Source: Candidatus Paracaedibacteraceae bacterium (GTDB lineage: Bacteria > Pseudomonadota > Alphaproteobacteria > Paracaedibacterales > Paracaedibacteraceae). Taken from it: a stretch of 64,000 nt of DNA. Under the pieces are notes generated by a model. That model searched no databases, was not told where the DNA came from, and saw only the letters and a program-made list of their open reading frames with translations. The DNA is taken from assembly GCA_019636035.1 (NCBI GenBank), contig JAHBYI010000002.1, positions 124,001 through 188,000 of the forward strand, read 5' to 3'. Every line of letters begins with the position of its first letter. Position 1 is the stretch's first letter. Both the position numbers and the translations under genes were made by a program. This document shows, one piece after another, positions 7,893 to 17,376 of this stretch.

Positions 7893-8936
7893 ATGTCGCA
7901 ACAACTACAACAATGGCAATCGGAAATCGATGCCACACAATCAATTCGTGATCTTGATGATTTGAAAGTCAAACTTCTGGGCAAAACAGGAGAGATTACT
8001 TCACTTTTAAAAACTTTGGGGACTTTGCCGCCAGAGGAGCGTAAAGACCGAGGCGCAGAGATCAACCAACTAAAACTTGTGGTTTCTGATCAGATGGATA
8101 ATCGTCGTGCTATCTTGGAAGAACAAGAGCTGGAATCACGTTTAGCATCAGAAAAGATTGATGTGACGTTGTCCGTGCGCCCTGAAGCTGTGGGGTCGCT
8201 CCACCCCATTACCCAAGTTTTTGGTGAGATTATATCCTATTTTTCTAAGTTTGGTTTTGATATTGCAACAGGCCCTGAAATTGAAGATGAAGAGCATAAC
8301 TTTGCAGCTTTGAACATGCCGGATCATCACCCTGCGCGTCAATCTCATGATACCTTTTATTTTATGCCGGACGAATCCGGAATTCGTAAGTTGCTCCGAA
8401 CCCATACATCAACAGTTCAAATTCGCACCCTACGTCAGTCTCAACCGCCAATTCGGATTTTGGCACCAGGTCGTGTTTTTCGCTGTGATTATGATGCAAC
8501 TCACACACCCATGTTCCATCAAATTGAGGGACTTGTGATTGATAAGGATATTAATTTTGGCCATTTAAAAAGTACGGTGATTGAATTCTGCCGTCATTTT
8601 TTTGAAATTCCTGATCTTAAAATTCGGTTTCGCCCAAGCTTTTTCCCGTTTACTGAGCCGTCAGCTGAGATGGATATCGGTTGTGACCGTAGCGGCGGCG
8701 GAATCAAATTCGGTAAGGGGGATGACTGGTTAGAAGTTTTTGGTTGTGGCATGGTTCACCCGAATGTCTTGAAAAATTGTGGTATTGACCCTGATGAGTA
8801 TCAGGGATTTGCCTTTGGTTTTGGCGTTGATCGTTTTGCCATGTTGAAATATGGTATTCCTGATTTGCGTTCTATGTTTGAGTCAGATAACCGCTGGCTT
8901 GCTCACTATGGTTTCTCCCCGTTCGGAGGTAAATAA
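7893..8936 (+). CDS. pheS: Phenylalanyl-tRNA synthetase, alpha subunit
   Basis: Catalytic subunit of the alpha2beta2 class II synthetase that charges tRNA-Phe. The 347-residue protein has an N-terminal coiled coil, then motif 2 (IRILAPGRVFRCDYDATHTP with MFHQIEGLVID) and motif 3 near the end (GFAFGFGVDRFAMLKYGI). A GTG directly before the ATG (7890) could also serve as start. pheT follows after two bases, so the two are one transcript. An interrupted inverted repeat (7786-7796 with 7828-7838) lies upstream. Confidence 0.97.
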   Translation: MSQQLQQWQSEIDATQSIRDLDDLKVKLLGKTGEITSLLKTLGTLPPEERKDRGAEINQLKLVVSDQMDNRRAILEEQELESRLASEKIDVTLSVRPEAVGSLHPITQVFGEIISYFSKFGFDIATGPEIEDEEHNFAALNMPDHHPARQSHDTFYFMPDESGIRKLLRTHTSTVQIRTLRQSQPPIRILAPGRVFRCDYDATHTPMFHQIEGLVIDKDINFGHLKSTVIEFCRHFFEIPDLKIRFRPSFFPFTEPSAEMDIGCDRSGGGIKFGKGDDWLEVFGCGMVHPNVLKNCGIDPDEYQGFAFGFGVDRFAMLKYGIPDLRSMFESDNRWLAHYGFSPFGGK

Positions 8937-8938
8937 GA

Positions 8939-11311
8939 ATGAAATTCACACTCTCTTGGTTAAAAGACCATTTGGACACAACGGCAACTTCTTCTGAGAT
9001 TTGTGATGCTCTGGTTCGTTTAGGGCTTGAGGTCGAAAGCGTTGATAATCCTGCTGAAAAACTAAAAGGATTTGTCGTTGCTTATGTTAAAGAACGGGAT
9101 AAGCATCCGAATGCTGACCGTTTAAGTCTTTGCCAAATCGATGATGGTTCTGGGCAGTTGCTTCAGGTTGTTTGTGGCGCGCCGAATGTTCGTCAAGGTC
9201 TAAAGATCGCTTTTGCACGGGAAGGGACTGTTATTCCCATTACAGGGCAAGCCTTGAAAAAAGGCGTTATTCGTGATGTTGAGAGTAATGGGATGATTTG
9301 TTCTTCTCGTGAATTGATGCTTGGTGATGATCATGACGGGATTATGGAGCTTGATGATGCTCTTATCCCGGGGCAAGATCTGGCTGAGGCATTGGGGCTT
9401 AATGATTGTGTGATTGAACTATCGATTACGCCTAATCGTTCAGATTGTTTTGGTGTTCGCGGAATTGCACGTGACTTAGCCGCAGCCGGGTTGGGAACAT
9501 TGAAGCCATTGACTTACCCAAAACTGGTCGGCACCTTTGATAGCCCTGTGTCTGTCGTGATCGACGATTCAGCGTCTTGCCCTGATTTCCAAGGATATTA
9601 TGTCCGCGGGATTAAGAACGGCCAAGCACCGGTCTGGGTACGTCGTCGTTTGGACGCCGTTGGCCAGCGTTGTATTAACGCAGCTGTGGATATGACCAAT
9701 TATTTGACGATTGATCTGGGGCGTCCCCTTCATGTATTTGATGCCAGCAAAATTGGTACAACGTTGACTGTGCAAAAGGCTGAAGGTGGAGAGTCTTTTT
9801 CTGCGTTGAATGATAAAGAGTACACGTTGTCTGCCGGGATGACCAAGATTACGTCAAAGGGTGCCGTTGTATCCTTGGGGGCAATTATTGGGGGGGCTAG
9901 CTCAGGTGCCTCTGAGGCCACGACGGATTTATTGATTGAAAGTGCTTTGTGGGATCCCATTCGTGTTGCGACAACAGGGCGAGAGCTCCAAATCTTATCC
10001 GATGCACGAACTCGTTTTGAACGGGGTGTCGATCCGGACAGTCAAACTTTTGGTCTTGATGCGGCTGTTGCGCTAATTCTTGACTGGTGTGGTGGCGAAA
10101 CGAGTCACCGTGTAGTGGCGAGCCATAAAAATGGAACCCCTCAACCACCTCAGAAATCTGCGATCACTCTGACGCAGGAACGGTTAGCGTCGTTGGCCGG
10201 ATATGCCATTCCTTTGGAACAGGCAGCAACAATCTTGACGTCTTTAGGTTTTAATGTGATGGTGCATGCACAGTCGCTTGATGCTGTTCCGCCGTCTTGG
10301 CGTCCGGATATCGAGGGGAGTGCTGACCTGATTGAAGAAATTCTACGCATTATTGGCTATGATAATATTCCTGCGATTCCGCTTCCTCAGGTTGCTTCAA
10401 AACCGACCGTGCTCAGTAAACGTCATGTTGTTCAACGATCATTGGCCGCTCGTGGGTTAAATGAATGCCAAACATGGGCCTTTATTTCGGATGAGAAAGC
10501 TGCCTTGTTCGGAGGGCAAGCCAGTCATTTAAGTTTAGAAAATCCGATTAGTGTTGAGCTGAAAGTGATGCGCCCGAGTATTCTTCCTAATTTGGTCGAG
10601 GCTGCTCTGCGTAACCATAATCGCGATTTAAAAAATAGTCGTTTATTCGAAGTTGCTAACCAATTTTCGGATAAGGGGCAGTTCTTAATGGCGGCCGGCC
10701 TCAGAACCCATAAAAACCATGATCGCCATTGGCAAGAAACCCAACGAGATGTTGATGTCTTTGATGCCAAGGCTGATGCTTTTGCCGTTATGGCCTCATT
10801 GGGTTTATCGGAATCTTCGGTTCAGGTTGAACAATCAGCCGTATCTTATTATCACCCTGGTCGTAGTGGTACAATTCGTCAGGGGAATCGGATCCTTGGG
10901 TATTTTGGTGAGTTGCACCCGCGAACCCTTAGGTCGATGGATGTGGATTTTCCGGTTGTTGCCTTTGAGGTATTTTTAGATTTATTACCTGAGGTAAAAG
11001 TAAAAAAGAACATTGCGTCTTTATCCAATTTGCAGCCTGTGACCAAGGATTTTGCCTTTGTGGTGGATCGTGATTTGCCTGTTGAAAAAATTACTAATGC
11101 CATCAGCAAGGTGGATCGTAAATTGATCACAGACGTTGTTGTCTTTGATGTTTACGCGGGTGATAAGATAGAGGCTGGTAAAAAATCAGTTGCTGTTGAG
11201 GTTCGCCTTGAGCCGGTGAATGCGACGCTGACAGATGAAGAAATCCACGTCGTGATGGGCAAGATTATCGATCAAGTCCAAAAAGCAACGGGCGGGGAGC
11301 TTAGGTCATAA
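8939..11311 (+). CDS. pheT: Phenylalanyl-tRNA synthetase, beta subunit
   Basis: Structural and editing subunit of PheRS. The 790-residue length matches the full bacterial form. Domains in order: N-terminal tRNA-binding OB fold (~residues 40-148, DKHPNADRLSLCQIDDGSGQ), B3/4 editing domain (~210-385), B5 domain (~400-470), the catalytic-like core, and a C-terminal ferredoxin-like anticodon-binding domain (last ~95 residues, VTKDFAFVVDRDLPVEKI). SD GGAGG (8925-8929) lies nine bases before the ATG. Confidence 0.97.
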   Translation: MKFTLSWLKDHLDTTATSSEICDALVRLGLEVESVDNPAEKLKGFVVAYVKERDKHPNADRLSLCQIDDGSGQLLQVVCGAPNVRQGLKIAFAREGTVIPITGQALKKGVIRDVESNGMICSSRELMLGDDHDGIMELDDALIPGQDLAEALGLNDCVIELSITPNRSDCFGVRGIARDLAAAGLGTLKPLTYPKLVGTFDSPVSVVIDDSASCPDFQGYYVRGIKNGQAPVWVRRRLDAVGQRCINAAVDMTNYLTIDLGRPLHVFDASKIGTTLTVQKAEGGESFSALNDKEYTLSAGMTKITSKGAVVSLGAIIGGASSGASEATTDLLIESALWDPIRVATTGRELQILSDARTRFERGVDPDSQTFGLDAAVALILDWCGGETSHRVVASHKNGTPQPPQKSAITLTQERLASLAGYAIPLEQAATILTSLGFNVMVHAQSLDAVPPSWRPDIEGSADLIEEILRIIGYDNIPAIPLPQVASKPTVLSKRHVVQRSLAARGLNECQTWAFISDEKAALFGGQASHLSLENPISVELKVMRPSILPNLVEAALRNHNRDLKNSRLFEVANQFSDKGQFLMAAGLRTHKNHDRHWQETQRDVDVFDAKADAFAVMASLGLSESSVQVEQSAVSYYHPGRSGTIRQGNRILGYFGELHPRTLRSMDVDFPVVAFEVFLDLLPEVKVKKNIASLSNLQPVTKDFAFVVDRDLPVEKITNAISKVDRKLITDVVVFDVYAGDKIEAGKKSVAVEVRLEPVNATLTDEEIHVVMGKIIDQVQKATGGELRS

Positions 11312-11379
11312 AAGAGGATAGTGATTGACCCTGTGATGCCTTCGCGATACTCTAGAATAATAATGTTTCAAAGGGTTTC

Positions 11380-13380
11380 GTGAACGTGCAGCCAGTAAAA
11401 AAAAGACAAGAAGATGTAAATTATTCGACTTTGGCCAATGCTATTCGATTCTTATCGGCAGATGCGGTTGAAAAAGCTAAATCAGGCCACCCCGGGATGC
11501 CCTTGGGGATGGCGGATGTGGCGACTGTTTTATTCCAAGATTATTTAAAGTTTAGCCCGAAGCATCCGAACTGGTTGAATCGAGATCGTTTTATCTTAAG
11601 TGCCGGTCATGGGTCGATGTTGTTGTATTCCTTGCTTTATCTGACGGGGTACAAGGATATTACGCTGGATGAGATAAAAAATTTTCGCCAATTAGATGCA
11701 AAAACAGCAGGACATCCTGAGCACGGCTATGCAGCTGGGATTGAGATTACAACGGGACCATTGGGGCAGGGGATTAGCAGTGCTGTGGGGTTTGCTCTGG
11801 CTGAGCGCATTATGAATGCCGAATTTCCTGATTTGTTTGACCATAAAACCTATGTGATTGCCAGTGATGGTGATTTGATGGAAGGGGTTACTCAAGAAGC
11901 AATTTCATTGGCCGGGCATTGGCGTCTTAAGAATCTTGTTGTTTTATATGATGATAATAGTATTTCCATTGATGGGGATACCAATCTTGCGTTTACAGAT
12001 GACACGCAACGGCGATTTGAATCCTGTCATTGGGAAATTTTGACAATTGATGGTCACAATGTTGAGGAGATTCAAGCCGCTCTTGCTCGAGCTCAGCAAG
12101 CTAACCGTCCTATCCTAATTCGGTGTAAAACTCGAATTGCTGAGGGGGCTCCAACCAAGGTTGGTACATCGTCTAGTCATGGTTCTCCGCTGGGGAGTGA
12201 TGAAATTCGAGGAATGCGTGAAAACTTGAAGTGGGCTTATGAGCCCTTTGAGGTGCCTACGGATATTTTGGAACCGTGGCGAGCTGCGGGGACTCGTGGT
12301 GATCAGATTGCGTCTGAATGGATTAAGCGTTATGACAGCCATGCAGATTCAAGAGAGATTAATCGTCGCCGATCACAGGCATTGCCTAAGAGCGTTAACG
12401 ATGCTTTTAAGTCTGTTATTCTTGGTTATCTCGATATGCCTGTGTCCAAGGCTACACGTCAACTCTCTCAGGATGTGTTAGAGCGAATTGCCTCACTTAT
12501 GCCGGAACTTATCGGTGGTTCGGCTGATTTAACGGGATCCAATAACACAAAGGCTAAGCCACAACGTATCATTAACCGCGATAATTTTGCAGGCAACTAT
12601 ATTCATTATGGGGTGCGCGAACATGGTATGGCCGCTGTTATGAATGGTTTGTCCTTGTATGGCGGGTTTCGCCCGTACGGTGGGACGTTCTTGATTTTTA
12701 GCGATTATTTGCGCCCTTCTTTGCGGTTATCGGCTTTGATGGAGCAACCTGTTATTTATGTTCTGACTCATGATTCCATTGGATTGGGTGAAGATGGGCC
12801 GACCCATCAACCCATAGAACAACTTGCATCTTTACGGGCAATGCCGAATCTCAATGTGTTTCGCCCTGCCGATGGTATTGAGACGGCGGAGTGTTGGCAG
12901 ATTGCGCTGCAATCCCATGATCGACCGAGTATCTTTGCCTTGACACGACAGAATGTACGTCAAGTTCGCTTAAAGGATACGAAGGAAAGCCTTTCGGCTA
13001 AGGGAGGTTACATCGTTTGGGGGGATAGTGACAAGCGTGACGTTACCCTGATTGCGACAGGATCTGAGGTTGGCTTGGCTGTTGACGTGGCTGAATTGTT
13101 GTCTACACAAAATATCCATGCCGTTGTTGTCTCCATGCCGTGTACACGGTTGTTTGATGAGCAGACTGAAGACTATCGTCAGCAAACTCTGGGAACGGTA
13201 CCACGCTTTGCCATTGAAGCTGCAAGTTCTTATAGTTGGTATAAGTATGTTGGTGATAACGGTCATATTTTTGGCATAGATACGTTTGGGGCATCGGCAC
13301 CGGCACCCCAGCTTTACGATAAATTTGGCCTGACGGTTGATAAAATTTCAACAGAAATTCTCAGACGAGTTAAAGGATAA
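11380..13380 (+). CDS. tkt: Transketolase
   Basis: Thiamine-diphosphate enzyme that moves two-carbon units in the non-oxidative pentose phosphate pathway. The 666-residue protein shows the N-terminal [17 protein letters not shown], the ThDP/Mg motif [14 protein letters not shown], the pyrimidine-domain motif [16 protein letters not shown], and [16 protein letters not shown]. The start is GTG at 11380, preceded by AAAGGG. gap follows after 16 bases, a pairing seen in other Alphaproteobacteria, where pgk usually comes next; pgk is absent here. Confidence 0.97.
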   Translation: MNVQPVKKRQEDVNYSTLANAIRFLSADAVEKAKSGHPGMPLGMADVATVLFQDYLKFSPKHPNWLNRDRFILSAGHGSMLLYSLLYLTGYKDITLDEIKNFRQLDAKTAGHPEHGYAAGIEITTGPLGQGISSAVGFALAERIMNAEFPDLFDHKTYVIASDGDLMEGVTQEAISLAGHWRLKNLVVLYDDNSISIDGDTNLAFTDDTQRRFESCHWEILTIDGHNVEEIQAALARAQQANRPILIRCKTRIAEGAPTKVGTSSSHGSPLGSDEIRGMRENLKWAYEPFEVPTDILEPWRAAGTRGDQIASEWIKRYDSHADSREINRRRSQALPKSVNDAFKSVILGYLDMPVSKATRQLSQDVLERIASLMPELIGGSADLTGSNNTKAKPQRIINRDNFAGNYIHYGVREHGMAAVMNGLSLYGGFRPYGGTFLIFSDYLRPSLRLSALMEQPVIYVLTHDSIGLGEDGPTHQPIEQLASLRAMPNLNVFRPADGIETAECWQIALQSHDRPSIFALTRQNVRQVRLKDTKESLSAKGGYIVWGDSDKRDVTLIATGSEVGLAVDVAELLSTQNIHAVVVSMPCTRLFDEQTEDYRQQTLGTVPRFAIEAASSYSWYKYVGDNGHIFGIDTFGASAPAPQLYDKFGLTVDKISTEILRRVKG

Positions 13381-13396
13381 TACATCAGAGGTGAAA

Positions 13397-14398
13397 ATGA
13401 CAAAACGTATAGCAATTAATGGATTTGGTCGTATTGGTCGTATGGTTTTGCGGGCTTTGGTTGAAAATCCGCGCCCCGAGTTTCAAGTTGTCGCTATTAA
13501 TGATTTGGGGCCCCTTGATGCCAATGCTCACTTGTTTAGGTATGATTCTATCCATGGGCGTTTCCAGGGAACTGTGACAACAACAGCAGACACCATGGAT
13601 GTTGGTTTAGGGATGATGAAGGTTATTGCTGAGGCTGATCCGGAAAAACTGCCGTGGAAAGATTTAGGCATTGATATCGTTCTGGAGTGCAGTGGCCGTT
13701 TTACCGATCGGGATAAGGCTGCTAAGCATATCATAGCGGGGGCAAAGAAAGTCATTGTTTCGGCACCATCCAAGGGGGCAGATGCAACAATTGTAATGGG
13801 GGTAAACCACGATGTTCTGACATCTGAACATCATGTTATTTCCTGTGGTTCTTGTACAACCAATTGCTTAGCTCCTGTTGCTAAAGCTTTGAACGATACC
13901 GTTGGTATCGATGTTGGGTACATGACAACCATTCATGCCTATACAGGTGATCAACGTCTTGTGGATACGCTACACAGCGATATGCACCGTGCCAGAGCAG
14001 CAGCCATGTCCATGATTCCGTCAACAACAGGGGCAGCCAAAGCCCTTGGATTGGTTTTGCCTGAATTACAAGGTAAGCTTGATGGCTGTGCGGTTCGTGT
14101 TCCAACGGCCAATGTATCCATGGTTGATCTGACATTTGTCCCGAAAAGAGCAACGTCGGCTACTGAAATCAATGACATTATGGCAAAGGCAGCGCAACAA
14201 TCATCTGTTTTGTCCTATAACACTGAACCATTGGTTTCTATTGATTATAATCATGTTGCTTTCAGCTCAAACTTCGATGCGACTCAAACGCAGGTCGTTG
14301 GTGATCGCTTCTGTCGTGTGGTTTCTTGGTACGATAACGAGTGGGGGTTTTCTAACCGTATGGGTGATTTGACTCAACTTGTGGCTAATATAATGTAA
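13397..14398 (+). CDS. gap: Glyceraldehyde-3-phosphate dehydrogenase, type I
   Basis: Oxidises and phosphorylates glyceraldehyde 3-phosphate with NAD+. The 333-residue protein starts [20 protein letters not shown] (Rossmann fold), has the catalytic [12 protein letters not shown] with the active-site Cys, the [11 protein letters not shown] segment, and [12 protein letters not shown] at the end. The ATG at 13397 follows an AGAGG ribosome site; a longer in-frame start at 13337 would overlap tkt and is not needed. Confidence 0.97.
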   Translation: MTKRIAINGFGRIGRMVLRALVENPRPEFQVVAINDLGPLDANAHLFRYDSIHGRFQGTVTTTADTMDVGLGMMKVIAEADPEKLPWKDLGIDIVLECSGRFTDRDKAAKHIIAGAKKVIVSAPSKGADATIVMGVNHDVLTSEHHVISCGSCTTNCLAPVAKALNDTVGIDVGYMTTIHAYTGDQRLVDTLHSDMHRARAAAMSMIPSTTGAAKALGLVLPELQGKLDGCAVRVPTANVSMVDLTFVPKRATSATEINDIMAKAAQQSSVLSYNTEPLVSIDYNHVAFSSNFDATQTQVVGDRFCRVVSWYDNEWGFSNRMGDLTQLVANIM

Positions 14399-14412
14399 GT
14401 GGTGGAATCTCA

Positions 14413-14437
14413 CACCTCTCCCTCACAAGGGGAGAGG
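14413..14437. terminator. Hairpin after gap (ACCTCTCCC / GGGAGAGGT)
   Basis: A perfect 9-bp stem with a 7-base loop (14413-14421 with 14429-14437), 15 bases after the gap stop codon and followed by A-rich sequence. The stem is the same CCTCTCCC/GGGAGAGG hairpin that forms both arms of the larger palindromic element at 62140-62297, so it is probably a solo copy of a repeat family and may also act as a 3' end structure. Confidence 0.5.
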
Positions 14438-14506
14438 TAAAAAACCCGCCAGTTTCAAGACATATCAGCACTTTTTTTATCGATCATTTTAATAAGAGGA
14501 GATAAG

Positions 14507-15172
14507 ATGTCTTACGCTGACCTTACCTTACCGAAAGCGGTTCTGTTTGATTGGGACAATACTTTGGTGGATACGATGCCGTTGATTGTTTTATCCATTA
14601 ATCAAGCCCTGACTCATTTCGATATGGAACCCTGGACGGCTGAGGATGTGAAAAAGAAAACTCAGCTATCGGCCCGGGATTCTTTGCCTGTTTTGTTTGG
14701 TGATCGTTGGCAAGAAGCCTTGACGATCTATCGCGATTTTTATCATCAGAATCACTTAGCGCATTTGAAACCTTTTGATGAGGCCTTGCCCTTACTGGAT
14801 TTGCTTGCCGAGGGTGGGGTAAAAATTGGGCTTGTGAGTAACAAGGTAGGGGATACTTTGCGCAATGAGGTGCTTTATTTGGGGTGGGAGGATCGTTTTG
14901 GTGCCATGATTGGCTCAGGTGATGCGGACAAAGACAAGCCCCATGCTGATCCGGCCTTATTGGCTTTGTCGCAATTAGGGGTGAGCCCTGCGCAAGATGT
15001 GTGGTTTGTCGGTGATGCAACTGTTGATTGGGATTGTGCGAAAAACGCTGGTTGTTTGCCTGTGCCAATAGGGTTTGCCCATGCCGATGCCTACACATAT
15101 CGTTATGCTGTTGAAAGTTGCGGAGATCTGAAAAAAAATGTTAAAAAAGTTCGAAATGCCCCTTGGCAATAG
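14507..15172 (+). CDS. HAD-family phosphatase (phosphoglycolate phosphatase-like)
   Basis: A 221-residue haloacid dehalogenase superfamily hydrolase, subfamily IA. Motif I is FDWDNTLVDT (nucleophile Asp and general-acid Asp), motif II is GLVSN, motif III is the Lys in DADKDKPHADP, and motif IV is FVGDATVDWDCAKNAG. A helical cap lies between motifs I and II. The closest well-known functions are phosphoglycolate phosphatase (Gph) or other small phosphate-ester hydrolases; the substrate cannot be read from the sequence. A GAGGAG ribosome site precedes the ATG. hfq is 59 bp downstream on the same strand. Confidence 0.88.
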   Translation: MSYADLTLPKAVLFDWDNTLVDTMPLIVLSINQALTHFDMEPWTAEDVKKKTQLSARDSLPVLFGDRWQEALTIYRDFYHQNHLAHLKPFDEALPLLDLLAEGGVKIGLVSNKVGDTLRNEVLYLGWEDRFGAMIGSGDADKDKPHADPALLALSQLGVSPAQDVWFVGDATVDWDCAKNAGCLPVPIGFAHADAYTYRYAVESCGDLKKNVKKVRNAPWQ

Positions 15173-15231
15173 AAAGAAATCATCGTATTCTTTAAGGTGA
15201 ATAAAATTTAAATAAATTACGGAGATCTACA

Positions 15232-15495
15232 GTGGCGACAGACAAGCCCGTTAATGTTCAAGATGTTTTTTTGAACCATGTTCGCAAAAACAAGACACCC
15301 TTGACTGTTTTTTTAATCAATGGCGTAAAATTACAAGGTGTTGTAACTTGGTTTGATAGTTTTTCAATGTTGTTGCGCCGTGATGGTCATTCTCAACTTG
15401 TCTACAAACACGCTATTTCGACTGTTATGCCTCAAGGTCCAATTCAACTCTTTGAAGGCACGGGTAGCCACTCCTCCGAAGAAATTGTTGACTAG
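15232..15495 (+). CDS. hfq: RNA chaperone Hfq
   Basis: Hexameric Sm-like protein that pairs small RNAs with mRNAs. The 87-residue protein carries Sm1 ([20 protein letters not shown] with [13 protein letters not shown]) and Sm2 ([12 protein letters not shown]), including the Y-K-H triad of the proximal RNA face. The start is GTG with ACGGAG eight bases upstream. An intrinsic terminator overlaps its stop codon. Confidence 0.97.
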   Translation: MATDKPVNVQDVFLNHVRKNKTPLTVFLINGVKLQGVVTWFDSFSMLLRRDGHSQLVYKHAISTVMPQGPIQLFEGTGSHSSEEIVD

Positions 15496-15515
15496 CATTA
15501 GCTAGTCTTTTTTTT
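15490..15515 (+). terminator. Intrinsic terminator of hfq
   Basis: GACTAGC (15490-15496), loop ATTA, GCTAGTC (15501-15507), then eight T residues. The hfq stop codon TAG lies inside the left arm. Confidence 0.9.
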
Positions 15516-15522
15516 AGATGGG

Positions 15523-15551
15523 ATTCAGAGGATACGTTATATCCTCTGAAT
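15523..15551. other. 12-bp perfect hairpin between hfq and znuA
   Basis: ATTCAGAGGATA (15523-15534) pairs fully with TATCCTCTGAAT (15540-15551) around a CGTTA loop. It lies just after the hfq terminator and next to a truncated copy of the 104-bp palindromic element. No T-run follows on either strand. Its role is unknown. Confidence 0.55.
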
Positions 15552-15561
15552 TGGGTATATA

Positions 15562-15609
15562 TACACGTCGCTCCTCGCGCCTGTACCCATATTAAATGGC
15601 TCTAGCTAT
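15562..15609. mobile_element. Truncated copy (right half) of the 104-bp palindromic element
   Basis: The segment from TACACGTCGCTCC through ATTAAATGGCTCTAGCTAT matches the right half of the elements at 24425-24528 and 35421-35524 with few changes (ATGGC for ATGGT in the terminal repeat). The left half is missing. It encodes nothing and would be moved only in trans. Confidence 0.7.
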
Positions 15610-15669
15610 ATTCCGGGAGATTCTGCTATGACTGCTTGTTTTCTCCCAGTTTGCTTTGAACATATTGTC

Positions 15670-16656
15670 TTAGCTCTCTAATGCTTTTTTCATGTCGTTC
15701 ATCAGGCGACGCATCATCTCAAAGTAGAGGTCTTGACCAGGGGTGAGACCAACACCAAGGGCATCAATTTGGGCGTATGTTATCCCTGATTCCTTACTGA
15801 TTTTTGTGAGTGTTTTCGTCTCAAATTGAGGCTCAGAGAAGATCGCGACGGCTCCATGATTGGCGAATTCATTGACGCGTTTTATGTCCGCGGCTGTCGG
15901 TTCACGATCAGCGTGAATGCGAATGGCTCCGACGCATTGGGTGCCATAATTGACATCAAAATATTGGGTGAAATCGTGATAGGTTATGTATTTTTTACCT
16001 TTTACAGATTTCATTTCCGTGTATAAGTCAGTATTCAGCGTATTGAGTTTTTCTATAACCTTTTTAGAATTTGCCAAATAATCCGCCGCGTGCTGCTGAT
16101 CAAGTTCCGATAGAACTTTGGTAACCTCTTTGACAAGAGCTTTTGCATTTGATACAGCAAGCCATAAATGGCCATCTTTTCCTGATATTTCATGGTGGTG
16201 ATCCTTGTGGTGGTCACAGTCGCAGCCGATCGGCAAATCAACAGGGCAACACATCTCTGGCTGATCTTTGAAGGTGCGTTGCGGTAGAAGATTGATGCCA
16301 GGTGTTTTGGTTAGGGTAATTTTATGCTGTGCCTTGGCGGCATCAATGGATCCCTTAAAGGTTGTTTCATACTCCGATCCGACCCAAACAATCACATTGG
16401 CATTGTTGAGTTTTGCGGCTTCTGATGGTTTTAAGGCGTGTCCGTGTGCTGATTGTTGAGCATCTAACAAAAGATCAGGCGAGCCTATCCCGTCCATAAC
16501 TCCGGCAACAAGTGAGTGTATCGGCGCGATTGTCACAATAACCTTAGGCGGAGAGGGCAAGGTGTGCCCCTTATGAGCGTGGGTTTTTGCTTGTAGACCG
16601 GTGATGAGGACAAGGAGGAGGATGATGATCCGTTGCATGATGATGCTCAATGACAT
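15670..16656 (-). CDS. znuA: Zinc ABC transporter substrate-binding protein
   Basis: Periplasmic high-affinity Zn2+ binding protein of the cluster A-I family, ~328 residues from the ATG at 16656 (ATG at 16638 also possible). A signal peptide comes first (MQRIIILLLVLITGLQA), then metal ligands typical of ZnuA: His in APIHSLVAGVM, the acidic/His-rich loop with CDCDHHKDHHHE, His in GHLWLAVSNA, and HADREPTA with a distal Glu/Asp. No znuB or znuC is in the window. It lies 4 bp after ppa on the same strand and could be co-transcribed with it. Confidence 0.88.
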   Translation of the reverse strand: MSLSIIMQRIIILLLVLITGLQAKTHAHKGHTLPSPPKVIVTIAPIHSLVAGVMDGIGSPDLLLDAQQSAHGHALKPSEAAKLNNANVIVWVGSEYETTFKGSIDAAKAQHKITLTKTPGINLLPQRTFKDQPEMCCPVDLPIGCDCDHHKDHHHEISGKDGHLWLAVSNAKALVKEVTKVLSELDQQHAADYLANSKKVIEKLNTLNTDLYTEMKSVKGKKYITYHDFTQYFDVNYGTQCVGAIRIHADREPTAADIKRVNEFANHGAVAIFSEPQFETKTLTKISKESGITYAQIDALGVGLTPGQDLYFEMMRRLMNDMKKALES

Positions 16657-16660
16657 ATGT

Positions 16661-17188
16661 TTACTTCTGTGCTTGCTTAATCGCTTCTTCGATGACACTT
16701 AAAGCACGATCTTTACCTTCCCAGCCGACAACTTTAACCCACTTGCTTTTTTCCAGATCTTTGTAGTGTGCAAAAAAGTGAGCAATTTGCTCGAGCTTAA
16801 GGGCGGGAATATCGGTATGGTTTTCGATATGAGCTGTCATTGGGCTAATTTTGTTGGTTGGAACGGCTAGTAATTTTTCGTCTTGGCCAGCTTCGTCTTC
16901 CATAATTAAAACGCCAACGGGGCGAACAGCAATGACACATCCGGGGATTAATTTTTCTTCACAATAAACGAGAACATCAACAGGATCACCATCATCAGAG
17001 AGTGTATTGGGAACAAAACCGTAGTTGCAAGGATAGTGCATGGCCGTATGCAGCATACGATCGACAAAGATGGCACCGGATTTCTTGTCCATTTCGTACT
17101 TTACAGGATCAACGCCTGCCGGAACCTCGATAACAACGTTAACTTCATGGGGTGGATTTTTGCCAATCGGAATTAGGTCTACTCTCAT
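16661..17188 (-). CDS. ppa: Inorganic pyrophosphatase
   Basis: Cytoplasmic Mg-dependent hydrolysis of pyrophosphate, pulling forward biosynthetic reactions. The 175-residue protein is the usual size of the bacterial family I enzyme. Seen are YEMDKKSGAIFVDR, HYPCNYGFVPNT, and the metal-binding DDGDPVDVLVYCEE signature, then the IENHTDIP segment near the middle. It diverges from the patatin gene across 188 bp of AT-rich DNA. Confidence 0.97.
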   Translation of the reverse strand: MRVDLIPIGKNPPHEVNVVIEVPAGVDPVKYEMDKKSGAIFVDRMLHTAMHYPCNYGFVPNTLSDDGDPVDVLVYCEEKLIPGCVIAVRPVGVLIMEDEAGQDEKLLAVPTNKISPMTAHIENHTDIPALKLEQIAHFFAHYKDLEKSKWVKVVGWEGKDRALSVIEEAIKQAQK

Positions 17189-17376
17189 TTTTTTCCTGTG
17201 GTTTCAATTGAATTTTGATTCATTATAGCACATTTAGTCTGGATCACGAGTTTCTTTTTATTGACAAATTTATTTAAATTTTACAAAAATAAGTCATAGG
17301 TGGGTAATTAACTTAAACTTAAAGTAGTTCGTTTAATAATATTATTACTTTGTTTGTCTGTTAATGAGGTGAGAAC

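Noticed and set aside
17189..17376. Promoter for the patatin gene with TTGACA near 17263
   Set aside because: The -35-like box is clear, but no convincing -10 box lies at the right spacing; left uncalled.
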